DNA from: Deltaproteobacteria bacterium
Lineage (GTDB): Bacteria; Desulfobacterota; Desulfobacteria; Desulfobacterales; SpSt-501
Direction of reading: 5' to 3'
DNA: 49,946 nt
Assembly: GCA_016219005.1 (NCBI GenBank)
Contig: JACRCN010000042.1
Coordinates: 1 to 49,946, forward strand
This document shows, in pieces, positions 19,294 to 27,127 of the stretch. Numbering within the stretch: position 1 is the first letter of the stretch; the number at the start of each line of letters is the position of its first letter. A model generated the notes under the pieces. The model worked only from the letters and a program-made list of their open reading frames with translations. It did not search any database and was not told the origin of the DNA. A program made the position numbers and the translations under genes.

Positions 19294-20039
19294 CACACAT
19301 GCTCCCGCAAAACGGGGGCATAGTCGCTCCAGTTCCAGAAGGGAGCCTGCTCGGGCGGCTCGGAGATGGGCCAGGGCCAACCGGCGGGGGCCGGCGCGGT
19401 GAAAGTGAGCGTTTCTCGGCGGGTGGGGTGCTCGACGCAGATCTCCCGCGCCAGGAGAGCGATCTGCCGGGAGGGCAGCGGTTCGGAGGCGCCATAGCGC
19501 ACATCGCCCACGATCGGGCAGCCGGCGTGTGACAGCTGCAGCCGGATCTGATGCTTGCGGCCGGTCTCGAGCTCGATTTCAACGAGGCTGCGGCCACCCG
19601 CGGTCTCCCGCACGCGGTAGGCAAGCCGGGCCTCGCGGCCGAGCGGTGTCGGGTGTGCCACGATGCGAACCGCTCGTTGCCGGCGTTCGAGACAATGCAC
19701 CAGCCGCCCCTCGGCGGAAGGGGGTCGGCCTTCGACCACCGCAAGGTACAACTTGCGCATGCGCCGGTTTCGGATCTGATCGCTCAGCCGGGCGGCGGCC
19801 TTGGAAGTGCGAGCAAAAACCATGGCACCTGCGACGGGGCGATCCAGGCGGTGCACAAGCCCCAGAAAAGCCAGGCCCGGTTTGTGATGGCGCTCCTTGA
19901 TCCAGGCCTTGGCTAAATCCAGGAGGTTGGCTTCGCCGGTTTCGTCTCCCTGGGAGAGCAACCCGGCCGGCTTGTAAACGACCAGCAGATGGTTGTCCTC
20001 GAAGAAAACCGGCCAGCGTTCATGCAGAAACGGAATCAT
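19293..20039 (-). CDS. RluA-family 23S rRNA/tRNA pseudouridine synthase
   Basis: The 248-residue protein has the RluA motif HRLDRPVAG with the catalytic Asp, plus motif I (LLVVYKPAGLLSQGD), ELETGRKHQIRLQLS and the ending AGCPIVGDVRYGA. There is no S4 domain, as in short RluA/RluC-type enzymes acting on rRNA or tRNA. The exact uridine cannot be predicted. The start at 20039 lies only 20 bp from the divergent rsmG-trmH start. Confidence 0.92.
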   Translation of the reverse strand: MIPFLHERWPVFFEDNHLLVVYKPAGLLSQGDETGEANLLDLAKAWIKERHHKPGLAFLGLVHRLDRPVAGAMVFARTSKAAARLSDQIRNRRMRKLYLAVVEGRPPSAEGRLVHCLERRQRAVRIVAHPTPLGREARLAYRVRETAGGRSLVEIELETGRKHQIRLQLSHAGCPIVGDVRYGASEPLPSRQIALLAREICVEHPTRRETLTFTAPAPAGWPWPISEPPEQAPFWNWSDYAPVLREHV

Positions 20040-20059
20040 GACACCACCCGGGCGCTCGC

Positions 20060-21532
20060 ATGACCATCAAAAAGCAGCATTCGCCATCCTCAAGCCGCGT
20101 GTCTCCGGACATGGAGCAGATGAACACCGCTTTATGTTCCTGCGGCATTCGCCTCTCTGCGCTTCAACTCCGGCAGCTTTGGGCCTATCACAGCCTGCTG
20201 CGTGAACGCAATGCCGATTTGAATCTCACGCGGGTCCACAATTTCAACAACATGGTGACCAAGCTATACGTGGACTCGATGCTGCCGGCGGACCTCCTGG
20301 AGCTACCCTCGCCGTTGCTCGATCTCGGCACCGGCCCTGGCATGCCGGGAATCCCGCTCAAAATCTACCGGCCGGCGCTCGACCTGATCCTGGCGGAAAC
20401 CCGCGGCAACCGCGTCGACTTTCTCAAGCATGCGATCGAGCGACTGGGACTGACGGGAATCCGCGTGGTCGGCGGCCGGGTCACGGAGCGGTCCGAGGAG
20501 CCCGTGGCCGGGGTGATCACCCGAGCAGTGGAGACCATCGAAAAGACCCTGCAACGGGTGGCTGGCTGCCTGGCGAGGGATGGGCTGGTGATCTTCATGA
20601 AGGGCCCGCACTGCGACGAAGAGGTCGACCGCGCCCAGACCCGTTGCGCAGGCGCTTACACCCTTGTGTCCGACCGACCCTACAGCATCCCCCGCACCCG
20701 CCACCAGCGCCGGCTGCTGGTGTATCGCCGTCTGGACGAACCCCTTTACAGCCGCAAGGCCAAGGCCATGATCGAGCATTCCGTGCGCACCATCACCAGC
20801 GGTCAGAACACCCACTTCAAGGAGATGAAAAAACTCCTGACCGGCCGGGGCGTCCGCAAGGGCGGCAAAGCCATTGTATCCGGCGGCAAACCGGTGGGCG
20901 AAATTCTCGAAAATCACCCGGATCGCTGCGAGGCCTGGATCAGCAGTGCGAGCCAGGCGCCGCCACCGCCCCACAGCCCGCCGCACCTCACGTGGTTTCA
21001 GCTGGACCCCGGGCTCTTCGATGAGTTGGACGTGTCCGGCACCCACGCGCCGCTGCTGCTCATCCGCCTGCCGGAGATCCCGGCGTGGCACCCGGACGAA
21101 GGTTTTCCGGCCGGATGCAGTGTGCTCATCCCGTTCCAGGACCCGGAAAACGTGGGCGCGGCCATCCGCTCGGCGGCGGCCTTCGGCGCCGCCCAAGCGA
21201 TCCTCCTGGCCGAAAGCGCCCACCCCTTTCACCCCAAGGCCCTGCGCGCATCCGGCGGGGCCGTGATGAGCCTGCCCCTGCGGCAGGGCCCGGCGCTCGG
21301 CGACCTGCCGGAAGGGCTGCCGATCGTCGCTCTCTCCGCGCAGGGGCCGGACATCCGCGCTGCGGCGTTCCCGCCGGCCTTCGGCCTGCTTGCCGGCCTG
21401 GAAGGCCCGGGTCTGCCGAAGCTCTGGCGCAACCGCGCGGTGAGCATTCCCATCCGCGCCGAGGTGGAGTCGCTCAACGCGGCCGCCGCGACGGCGGTGG
21501 CGTTGTATGAGTGGAGGAGAAGGACGGGATAG
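20060..21532 (+). CDS. rsmG: Fusion of RsmG 16S rRNA methyltransferase and TrmH/SpoU RNA methyltransferase
   Basis: Residues ~20-230 are RsmG (16S rRNA m7G527): AdoMet motif LLDLGTGPGMPGIPLKIYRP and EKTLQRVAGCLARDGLVIFM. Residues ~235-490 are a SPOUT enzyme of the TrmH class: an N-terminal substrate-binding part (NTHFKEMKKLLTGRG), motif 1 IPFQDPENVGAAIRSAAAFG near residue 357, motif 2 GLLAGLEGPGLP and motif 3 VESLNAAAATAVALYEW. The frame is continuous, so this is one 490-residue bifunctional protein, not two genes. The start could also be ATG 20111 (MEQMNTAL), since the first ATG has no clear ribosome-binding site and is only 20 bp from a divergent gene. The following gene starts at the base after its stop. 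Confidence 0.9.
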   Translation: MTIKKQHSPSSSRVSPDMEQMNTALCSCGIRLSALQLRQLWAYHSLLRERNADLNLTRVHNFNNMVTKLYVDSMLPADLLELPSPLLDLGTGPGMPGIPLKIYRPALDLILAETRGNRVDFLKHAIERLGLTGIRVVGGRVTERSEEPVAGVITRAVETIEKTLQRVAGCLARDGLVIFMKGPHCDEEVDRAQTRCAGAYTLVSDRPYSIPRTRHQRRLLVYRRLDEPLYSRKAKAMIEHSVRTITSGQNTHFKEMKKLLTGRGVRKGGKAIVSGGKPVGEILENHPDRCEAWISSASQAPPPPHSPPHLTWFQLDPGLFDELDVSGTHAPLLLIRLPEIPAWHPDEGFPAGCSVLIPFQDPENVGAAIRSAAAFGAAQAILLAESAHPFHPKALRASGGAVMSLPLRQGPALGDLPEGLPIVALSAQGPDIRAAAFPPAFGLLAGLEGPGLPKLWRNRAVSIPIRAEVESLNAAAATAVALYEWRRRTG

Positions 21533-22417
21533 ATGAACGGAATTGCGCCGATTCACGCCATGCCACCGGAGTCGCCCAGCGTTCCCGGCGGCGTTTACCT
21601 CTGCCAGGTGGACGAAAACGTGTCCTGCGGCGCCTGCTGCGGCCTTTACAACTGCCCCGATGCCTCGCGCGCCTGCCTTCAGGAACGGCTGGCCTTTCGG
21701 ACCGAACGTTTCCGGGACGTCCCGCGCGACACGGATGCAATCGATGCCTTCCGGGAGCAGATGGAGCGGCGCGAATCCCGGCAGCGGCCATACCCGGACT
21801 TCTACCATTGCCCCTTCCTGGGACTTGTCGGCAGCAACAACTCCCGGGTGGGGTGCCTGCTGCACCCGCTGGCAGGCGGCAACCAGGGGGTCGACCTGAG
21901 GGGTCTCAGCTTTTACGGAGGTCTGGCCTGCCGGGAGTATTTCTGCCCATCCTACCGGAATCTGCCCCCGGCTTACAAAGCGATCATCAAATCGGTCTGC
22001 ACGGACTGGTACGTCTACGGGCTGGCGGTCACCGAGGAGCGGCTGCTCGCCGGATTCTTCGGTGATATCGAACGGCGGGTAGGGCGTTTGCTGGAACCGG
22101 CCGACATCACCGGCAGTCCGGGCGCCCGGCAGACGGTTGCTGAATTTTTGGGGTTGAAGCTGGTCTGGCCGTTCCACGCGCCGTCCTGGAAAGGCCCCGC
22201 GAACTACTTTTTCAATGACGACTTGTATTCACACCCGCCCATCGACTACGAGCGGCTCGGCGCCCGGCCGTCTGCGCACGACGTCATTCTGCGCGAGCTG
22301 TCGTCTGCCTTCAGTTCTCGGGCGGAGTTAACGGCCGCCGAGACGCGGATCGAGAACCTGCTGGTTCAGATCGTCCGGCAGGTGAATCCGGCCGCCGCCG
22401 CTGCTGCGGCCTATTGA
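21533..22417 (+). CDS. Cys-rich hypothetical protein, 294 aa
   Basis: The ATG directly follows the TAG of the rsmG-trmH fusion, so translation is coupled. Cys clusters suggest metal or iron-sulfur binding: SCGACCGLYNCPD, HCPFLG, GCLLHPL and ACREYFCPSY. The rest is soluble and largely helical, ending in an Ala run. The N-terminal CGACC pattern is reminiscent of YkgJ-type Fe/Zn-chelating proteins, but the spacing differs and I would not assign that family. Context with RNA methyltransferases suggests an rRNA or translation link, without direct proof. Confidence 0.75.
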   Translation: MNGIAPIHAMPPESPSVPGGVYLCQVDENVSCGACCGLYNCPDASRACLQERLAFRTERFRDVPRDTDAIDAFREQMERRESRQRPYPDFYHCPFLGLVGSNNSRVGCLLHPLAGGNQGVDLRGLSFYGGLACREYFCPSYRNLPPAYKAIIKSVCTDWYVYGLAVTEERLLAGFFGDIERRVGRLLEPADITGSPGARQTVAEFLGLKLVWPFHAPSWKGPANYFFNDDLYSHPPIDYERLGARPSAHDVILRELSSAFSSRAELTAAETRIENLLVQIVRQVNPAAAAAAAY

Positions 22418-22503
22418 ATTCAGGTTGGCGTCCGTGGTATACGAACCCCTCAGCAAGAAAGCTCGGCAAATGCCTTAAATTCTTAAATTAAGGAGAAACT
22501 GGA

Positions 22504-22614
22504 ATGGGAAGAGGTGATCGACGCACCAAACGGGGTAAAATCTGGCGCGGTACCCACGGCAACACGCGCCCCAAGAAGAAAAAAGTCACCGAGAAAAACC
22601 CAGCGCAATCCTGA
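22504..22614 (+). CDS. 30S ribosomal protein bTHX, 36 aa
   Basis: A 36-codon gene, missed by length filters. It begins [20 protein letters not shown] and ends in PKKKK and a short tail, which matches the Thx family (MGKGDxxTKRGKIxxGxxGxxRPxKKKK). The peptide sits in a pocket of the 30S head and binds 16S rRNA. AAGGAG lies 9 bases before the ATG. It stands after the Cys-rich gene and before repeat copy 2. Confidence 0.92.
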   Translation: MGRGDRRTKRGKIWRGTHGNTRPKKKKVTEKNPAQS

Positions 22615-22691
22615 TCTGCCCGGATGCGCGCAGACGAGGCCGGCTGTATCGCGGACGTGCTGGCGTGGGGATGTCCCGGCTTGGCAAGGGT

Positions 22692-22822
22692 GTTTAAAAA
22701 CAAGCATCCGTCCGTCAGCCGGGGCGCGTGGCGATTTGGAAAGCGCAGCATATTGGCTATCCGTGAGCGTTTGCCAGCGCCACGCAACGCCGGATCACGG
22801 ATTGAGACACCGTTTTTCAATC
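22692..22822. repeat. Structured dispersed repeat, copy 2
   Basis: Same architecture as 14772-14926: AAAAAC/GTTTTT outside, TCCGTCAGCC (22711-22720) with GGATCACGGA (22792-22801), then GCGTGGC (22726-22732) with GCCACGC (22779-22785) around 46 nt. The 5 nt and 6 nt joints between the two stems are the same length as in copy 1, and CAACGCCGG is shared. It lies between the bTHX and nitroreductase genes. Confidence 0.8.
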
Positions 22823-22912
22823 CCCGGTCAGGGGGACCCGGGTTCGGCGGGACCCCGCGCAAGTCAGATGGCGGAATTTCCGGCCTTTCGCCATCCGCCG
22901 AGAGGAGGCGGC

Positions 22913-23512
22913 ATGCACGCCAAACCGCAGAATCCCCGGACGCCCGACTGGGACATCGACAGCATGTTCACGGACCGCTGGTCGCCGCGGGCCTTCTCAT
23001 CCGACCCGCTTTCCGAGCGGGAGGTCCAGACGCTCTTCGAGGCGGCGCGCTGGGCCCCGTCCTGCTACAACGAGCAGCCCTGGCTGTTCGTCTACGCCAC
23101 CGAGCCGGAACAACGCGCGAAGCTGGTGTCCTGCCTGGTCGCAAAAAACCAGACCTGGGCCGGCCACGCTCCGCTGCTGATGTTTGTCCTGGCCCGCCGT
23201 AACTTCCAAAAAACCGGCAAGGAGAACCGCCACGCACCGTATGATGCGGGTGCGGCCTGGATGGCGCTGGCGCTGCAGGCGCGCAAGCTGGGGCTGTATG
23301 CGCATGCCATGGCCGGCTTCAGCCAGGAGAAGGCCTACGAAGTATTGCGCGCTTCCAGGGAGGAGTACCTCGTGATGGCCGCCATCGCCGTGGGCCGCAA
23401 GACCGAGGATTCCGGGCTGCCCGAGGACCTGCGCGCCATGGAATCCCCGAATAGCCGCAAGCCCCACGCGGAGGTGGCCACCAGCGTTTTTCCGTTGTCA
23501 CACCCCGCCTAA
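22913..23512 (+). CDS. Nitroreductase-family FMN oxidoreductase
   Basis: AGAGGAGG at 22901-22908 selects the ATG at 22913; the open frame before it only runs through repeat copy 2 and bTHX out of frame. The 199-residue protein has RWSPRAFSSDPL (FMN phosphate-binding Arg), EAARWAPSCYNEQPW, and the C-terminal AAIAVGRK pattern. Family members reduce nitroaromatics, quinones or flavins with NAD(P)H. The Cys in SCYNEQPW replaces the usual S/N pattern of some subfamilies. Single gene, substrate unknown. Confidence 0.9.
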   Translation: MHAKPQNPRTPDWDIDSMFTDRWSPRAFSSDPLSEREVQTLFEAARWAPSCYNEQPWLFVYATEPEQRAKLVSCLVAKNQTWAGHAPLLMFVLARRNFQKTGKENRHAPYDAGAAWMALALQARKLGLYAHAMAGFSQEKAYEVLRASREEYLVMAAIAVGRKTEDSGLPEDLRAMESPNSRKPHAEVATSVFPLSHPA

Positions 23513-23555
23513 CTGCACCGGCATTCGAGGACGTGAAGAAGCACTGCAAATCAGG

Positions 23556-24332
23556 ATGAATTCACCCCTCCTTTCTCTCGTCGACACCCACGCTCACCTA
23601 TGCAGCCCGGAATTCGATCATGACCTGGGCGCGGTGCTCGCGCGGGCGCGCGCTGCAGGGGTCGGGGCCGTCATCGCGGTCGGCGAAACCCTGGCGGATG
23701 CGGAACGAAACCTCGGTCTTGCCGAGAAGCTGCCCATGATAAAACCGGCGGCCGGGCTGTATCCCGCCTTTCTCGACTGCAATCAGGCCGAAAAGATGCA
23801 CACGTTCATCCGCAGCCACCGGACACGATTGGCCGCCATCGGCGAGGTGGGCCTGGATCACTGGGTGGTCAAGGAAGAAAAGGACCGGGACGTGCAGCGC
23901 GAGATTTTCACCGGGTTCATCCGCCTGTCGAAAGACCTGGATCTTCCCTTGAATGTGCATTCGCGATCGGCCGGCAGGCAGGCGGTTGCTTGCCTGCTCG
24001 AGTCCGGCGCCACCCGGGTCCAGCTGCACGCCTTCGACGGCAAGGCCTCGGCCGCGCTGCCGGCGGTCGAGGCCGGCTACTTCTTTTCGATCCCGCCATC
24101 GGTGGTCCGCTCGCGCCAGAAGCAAAAGCTCGTCAAGCACCTGCCGCTGGCCTGTTTGCTGGTTGAAACCGACAGTCCGGTGCTCGGCGCCGAACCCGCG
24201 GTCCGCAACGAACCGGCGAATCTGCCGCTGGCGGTCAAAGCGATCGCCGGAATCAAGGGGATTCCCGCACAGCAGGTCGCTGAAGCCGTTGCTGCAAACA
24301 CGGTCCGGTTGTATGGCGCTCTTGTGCCTTGA
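23556..24332 (+). CDS. TatD-family metal-dependent hydrolase
   Basis: The 258-residue TIM-barrel protein shows the TatD metal ligands: HxH in DTHAHL, Glu in IGEVGLD, His in NVHSR, His in QLHAFDG and Asp in VETDSP. TatD enzymes have 3'-5' DNase/RNase activity. It is typical in length. Weak AGG before the ATG. The Y/H pattern between GEVGLD and the NVHSR motif is shortened relative to YcfH, and it belongs to a divergent TatD branch. Confidence 0.9.
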   Translation: MNSPLLSLVDTHAHLCSPEFDHDLGAVLARARAAGVGAVIAVGETLADAERNLGLAEKLPMIKPAAGLYPAFLDCNQAEKMHTFIRSHRTRLAAIGEVGLDHWVVKEEKDRDVQREIFTGFIRLSKDLDLPLNVHSRSAGRQAVACLLESGATRVQLHAFDGKASAALPAVEAGYFFSIPPSVVRSRQKQKLVKHLPLACLLVETDSPVLGAEPAVRNEPANLPLAVKAIAGIKGIPAQQVAEAVAANTVRLYGALVP

Positions 24333-24576
24333 ATCCGCCGAAGACACGGCGATCCCGTCCTCTCCAGGCACATATGCGCTCATTCTCGCCTGCCCGAGCG
24401 GTCTCTTCCGCTTCCCCGGCCGGCGCTCTTTCGCGAACTTCCGGCGAATGGCCCAACGCCGGGTGCAGGCGCACGGCCCGCGTCTGGCTTCGACGGCGGG
24501 GTTGCCTCGCCATCCGCGTGGAAATGCATTATAGTGCTACCGAAAAACTTTACATTGCCCCAAGGAGAATACGAAC

Positions 24577-24864
24577 ATGATCGCTTACTTCGTGCACGAC
24601 CAGCAGAAAGCCTCGGACATTATCTATCTGCCCGACGTGGGCTGTTTTGTGCCGGTCGACAAGGCCGCCATGGAACGGTTCATTTCGGTCGAGCCTGATT
24701 TCGCCAACTGGAGGGGCTCGGCCTGTAGCTTCGTAGAACCCGAAGAGTTCGGGACCGTGATCGCCACCCGCGACGACCGGGGAGACGTCTGCATCATCCG
24801 GCAGGACCTCTGGCGGGAGCGGATGTTTGCCAATCTGGATCACCCGATGGATCAGCGGCATTGA
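24577..24864 (+). CDS. Hypothetical protein, 95 aa
   Basis: CAAGGAG is 10 bases before the ATG. The small acidic protein (MIAYFVHDQQKASDIIYLPD at its start) has no known motif and no membrane segment. The 244 bp upstream contain no gene; a TATAGT at 24531-24536 might be a -10 without a clear -35. Function unknown. Confidence 0.7.
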   Translation: MIAYFVHDQQKASDIIYLPDVGCFVPVDKAAMERFISVEPDFANWRGSACSFVEPEEFGTVIATRDDRGDVCIIRQDLWRERMFANLDHPMDQRH

Positions 24865-24897
24865 ATAGCCCCGCAAAGGGCTGCAGGGCGATTCATA

Positions 24898-24927
24898 TTG
24901 ATGGAAAAGCAAACGCTCTGATATCAT
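24898..24927 (+). promoter_or_regulatory. Candidate promoter, TTGATG-18-TATCAT
   Basis: TTGATG (24898-24903) and TATCAT (24922-24927) lie at the right distance before the phosphatase gene at 24941. This would leave a very short leader, so the true start codon may be the ATG at 24956. Confidence 0.35.
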
Positions 24928-24940
24928 TATCCACCCCATA

Positions 24941-25735
24941 TTGAATGGATTGATCATGGTTTCGTCCCGCATGCAGGAGTATCTCGAATTCGCCATCCAG
25001 ACCGCCCACGAAGCCGGCCGCCTCACCCTCGGCTATTTTCAGACCGACCTGCAACCGGACATGAAGGGCGACGACACGCCGGTCACCGAAGCCGACCGCA
25101 AGGCGGAGGAGTTGATCCGCGCACGGATCGAGCACCGCTTCCCGGGGCACCGAATCATCGGCGAAGAGTACGGCACGACCGGCTCCGATGCATCCGCGCC
25201 CTGCTGGTGGATCGATCCCATCGACGGGACCAAGGCCTTTGTGCGCGGGGTGCCGCTTTACGGGGTCCTTATCGGGCTCGAAGTCGAAAACCGCATCGTC
25301 GCAGGGGCGGCCTATTTCCCGGCTCTGGACGAAATGCTCTACGCCGCCGACGGATCCGGCTGCTTTCTGAACGGCAGGCGCTGCCGGGTCCGTTCCACTC
25401 GCAGCCTGGCGCGCAGCATCGTGTCCTTCACCAACGCCGCCAGTTTCAAAGCCGCCGGACGGGAGGCCGCCTGGCGGCGGGTCATCGACACTGCCTGGCA
25501 CAGCGTCGGCTGGTCCGACGCCTACGGCCACGCCCTGGTGGCTGCCGGGCGCCTGGAGCTCATGCTGGACCCCATTATGAACCCTTACGACTGCGGGCCT
25601 TTCCCGGTCATCCTCAGGGAGGCCGGCGGGTATTTCGGCGATTGGTCCGGCAACGAAACCATTCACGCCAAAGAAGCCCTGAGCACCACCCTGGATCTGC
25701 TCCCGGAAGTACTGCGGCTGATCCGGCGAGAGTAG
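24941..25735 (+). CDS. Inositol monophosphatase-family phosphatase (histidinol-phosphatase-like)
   Basis: The 264-residue protein has the IMPase motifs: GDDTPVTEADRKAEELI, GEEYG, WWIDPIDGTKAFVRGVP (metal site DPIDGT) and WSDAYGHALVAAGRLE...PYDCGPFPVILREAGG. The DGTKAF...P segment resembles the HisN-type histidinol-phosphatase branch. It could act in histidine biosynthesis or on sugar/inositol phosphates. Three in-frame ATGs (24941, 24956, 24971) precede the conserved part, none with a strong Shine-Dalgarno. Confidence 0.88.
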   Translation: MNGLIMVSSRMQEYLEFAIQTAHEAGRLTLGYFQTDLQPDMKGDDTPVTEADRKAEELIRARIEHRFPGHRIIGEEYGTTGSDASAPCWWIDPIDGTKAFVRGVPLYGVLIGLEVENRIVAGAAYFPALDEMLYAADGSGCFLNGRRCRVRSTRSLARSIVSFTNAASFKAAGREAAWRRVIDTAWHSVGWSDAYGHALVAAGRLELMLDPIMNPYDCGPFPVILREAGGYFGDWSGNETIHAKEALSTTLDLLPEVLRLIRRE

Positions 25736-25847
25736 CTTCTGAAAAGCACTTGCCGCTGTGAAGGCGCAGCAGCAGATTCCCATTATTATCCAGGCAGCAG
25801 GGAGAGGGCGGCTTCAGATTCTTTGGATCACAAAAAGGAGGAGCATC

Positions 25848-26306
25848 ATGGGCATGGTCAAGGGAGTCGAAAAACTTTCATCGTTGGATCCGACGAAAAA
25901 GGCGTTCTCGCTCCTGGAAGAGTTCAAGGCCTTCGCGTTCAAGGGCAACGTGATCGATCTCGCGGTCGGCGTCATCATCGGCGCGGCCTTCGGGAAGATC
26001 ATCGATGCGCTGGTCAAGAACCTCATCATGCCTCTCATCGGCCTGATCATGCCGGGAGAGCAGGGATACCTGGGCTGGAAGTGGGTGGTCAACAAGGTTG
26101 AAATACCCTATGGCCTCTTCATCGGCGAAATCGTCAACTTTCTGATCGTTGCGCTGGCGCTGTTCATCTTCATCGTGAAATTTTTAGGATGGATCATGAA
26201 ATCCAAAGAGACGGAAGCCGCCGCTCCCGCCCCGCCACCGCCGCCGACCAAGGACCAGGAACTGTTGACCGAGATCCGGGATCTGCTGAAGCAAGGCCGG
26301 CCGTGA
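25848..26306 (+). CDS. mscL: Large-conductance mechanosensitive channel
   Basis: AAGGAGGAG at 25836-25843 fixes the ATG at 25848 (152 aa); the frame upstream is accidental. The channel has the pore helix TM1 (FAFKGNVIDLAVGVIIGAAF), a periplasmic loop (GEQGYLGWKWV), TM2 (IVALALFIFIVKFLGW), a Pro-rich linker and a C-terminal helix (QELLTEIRDLLK). It opens under membrane tension to release solutes after osmotic downshock. The N-terminus carries ~25 additional residues compared with E. coli MscL. Confidence 0.95.
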   Translation: MGMVKGVEKLSSLDPTKKAFSLLEEFKAFAFKGNVIDLAVGVIIGAAFGKIIDALVKNLIMPLIGLIMPGEQGYLGWKWVVNKVEIPYGLFIGEIVNFLIVALALFIFIVKFLGWIMKSKETEAAAPAPPPPPTKDQELLTEIRDLLKQGRP

Positions 26307-26540
26307 TCTGACGCGTCATCCGTGACCGACGATCCGATTCCAGGCCAAAGACCTTCAGTCCGCAAAGGTGGGGACGGTCTGAGGTGAGGCTGTCCCAAGA
26401 ATGCATCTGACAGTCGATGGCGGCATTGCACGCCTCTGAAAAATGCTCACAACCTGACGCGGTTGCGGTACTTTTTCATCGGCGTGCGCCCTGCCCTCGG
26501 CTGTGATCCGCCATTGTTGAGATGGCTTCCATGCAAGGCG

Positions 26541-26567
26541 ACGGGCGGCCGGCTGACGGCCGCCCGT
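26541..26567 (+). terminator. Perfect 11-bp hairpin upstream of the Cys-motif small gene
   Basis: ACGGGCGGCCG (26541-26551) pairs fully with CGGCCGCCCGT (26557-26567) around GCTGA. It ends two bases before the promoter at 26569 and has almost no T-run. It may insulate this promoter from upstream transcription. The remaining bases 26307-26540 show no gene. Confidence 0.5.
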
Positions 26568-26568
26568 A

Positions 26569-26596
26569 TTGACATTGTTCCGACGTGATTTAAAAT
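26569..26596 (+). promoter_or_regulatory. Promoter TTGACA-16-TAAAAT
   Basis: Full -35 consensus (26569-26574) with TAAAAT (26591-26596), 16 bp apart, about 58 bp before the ATG at 26654. Confidence 0.6.
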
Positions 26597-26653
26597 CGAA
26601 AAGACGCCGCAAAAATTGCAGCCTTCACCACAAACCATAAAAGGAGCGATACG

Positions 26654-26944
26654 ATGGCCCATAGCGATAAAAACCAGCTTACGTTCTATTTCCCGAATGC
26701 CCGGGTCCTGAGCAGCAGCGAGGTTGCGGCCCTACCGGATGACAAAAAGAAACCGGCCGAGGCGGCCGGCATAGGCGGAGTCTGGCTCGAGGTCCATTGC
26801 CCGGACGGCTCCTGTGTCGGCAAAGACGGTAAAGTTACCCTGCAGGCGGCCGGTGTGGCGGGCAAGGCGGACAAGGGCATCTGGCTAAACGTGTTCTGCC
26901 CCGAAGACAGTTGCTTATGGAAAGGCGGGACCGATCTGGTCTGA
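26654..26944 (+). CDS. Small protein with duplicated CPxxSC motif, 96 aa
   Basis: AAAGGAG precedes the ATG. Two halves repeat the same pattern: GVWLEVHCPDGSC and GIWLNVFCPEDSC, each with Trp, a hydrophobic strand and CPxxSC. The protein is soluble, with no signal peptide. The four Cys could bind a metal or be redox-active. It has its own strong promoter and terminator and precedes the molybdenum operon. I know no family; abundant expression is likely from its signals. Confidence 0.75.
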   Translation: MAHSDKNQLTFYFPNARVLSSSEVAALPDDKKKPAEAAGIGGVWLEVHCPDGSCVGKDGKVTLQAAGVAGKADKGIWLNVFCPEDSCLWKGGTDLV

Positions 26945-26973
26945 GTTCCGCTCGGTTCACGCGTCCCCTCTGT

Positions 26974-27005
26974 AAAATCCCGGTGTCAGCGCCGGGATTT
27001 TTTTT
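26974..27005 (+). terminator. Intrinsic terminator after the CPxxSC gene
   Basis: AAAATCCCGG (26974-26983) pairs with CCGGGATTTT (26992-27001) around TGTCAGCG, and runs into an unbroken T-tract to 27005. Strong and canonical. Confidence 0.9.
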
Positions 27006-27026
27006 ATCTCCTTTGCGGTGATAGAG

Positions 27027-27055
27027 TTGCAATTTTTCGTCATTTCGTGTAATAA
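27027..27055 (+). promoter_or_regulatory. Promoter for the molybdopterin oxidoreductase operon
   Basis: TTGCAA (27027-27032) and TAATAA (27050-27055) are 17 bp apart. An overlapping GG-N10-GC pattern (GG 27017-27018, GC 27029-27030, TTGCA at -12) could be a degenerate sigma-54 site, but its -24 half does not match TGGCAC beyond GG. Confidence 0.5.
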
Positions 27056-27127
27056 TTTTCCGGCAGAGAACCCCTTCCCGATCAAGTGATTCTCCCCGCA
27101 TCAATCATCCGGAGGTAAATTGTCAAA

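Noticed and set aside
23953-24534. Frame beginning MCIRDRP, resembling peptide known from adapter contamination
   Set aside because: The DNA is the natural tatD coding sequence in another frame; the bases do not match the adapter, and tatD is intact.
27011-27031. Sigma-54 promoter for the molybdenum operon
   Set aside because: GG-N10-GC spacing is correct, but the -24 half is GGTGA rather than GGCAC, and a normal promoter overlaps it; kept only as an alternative.
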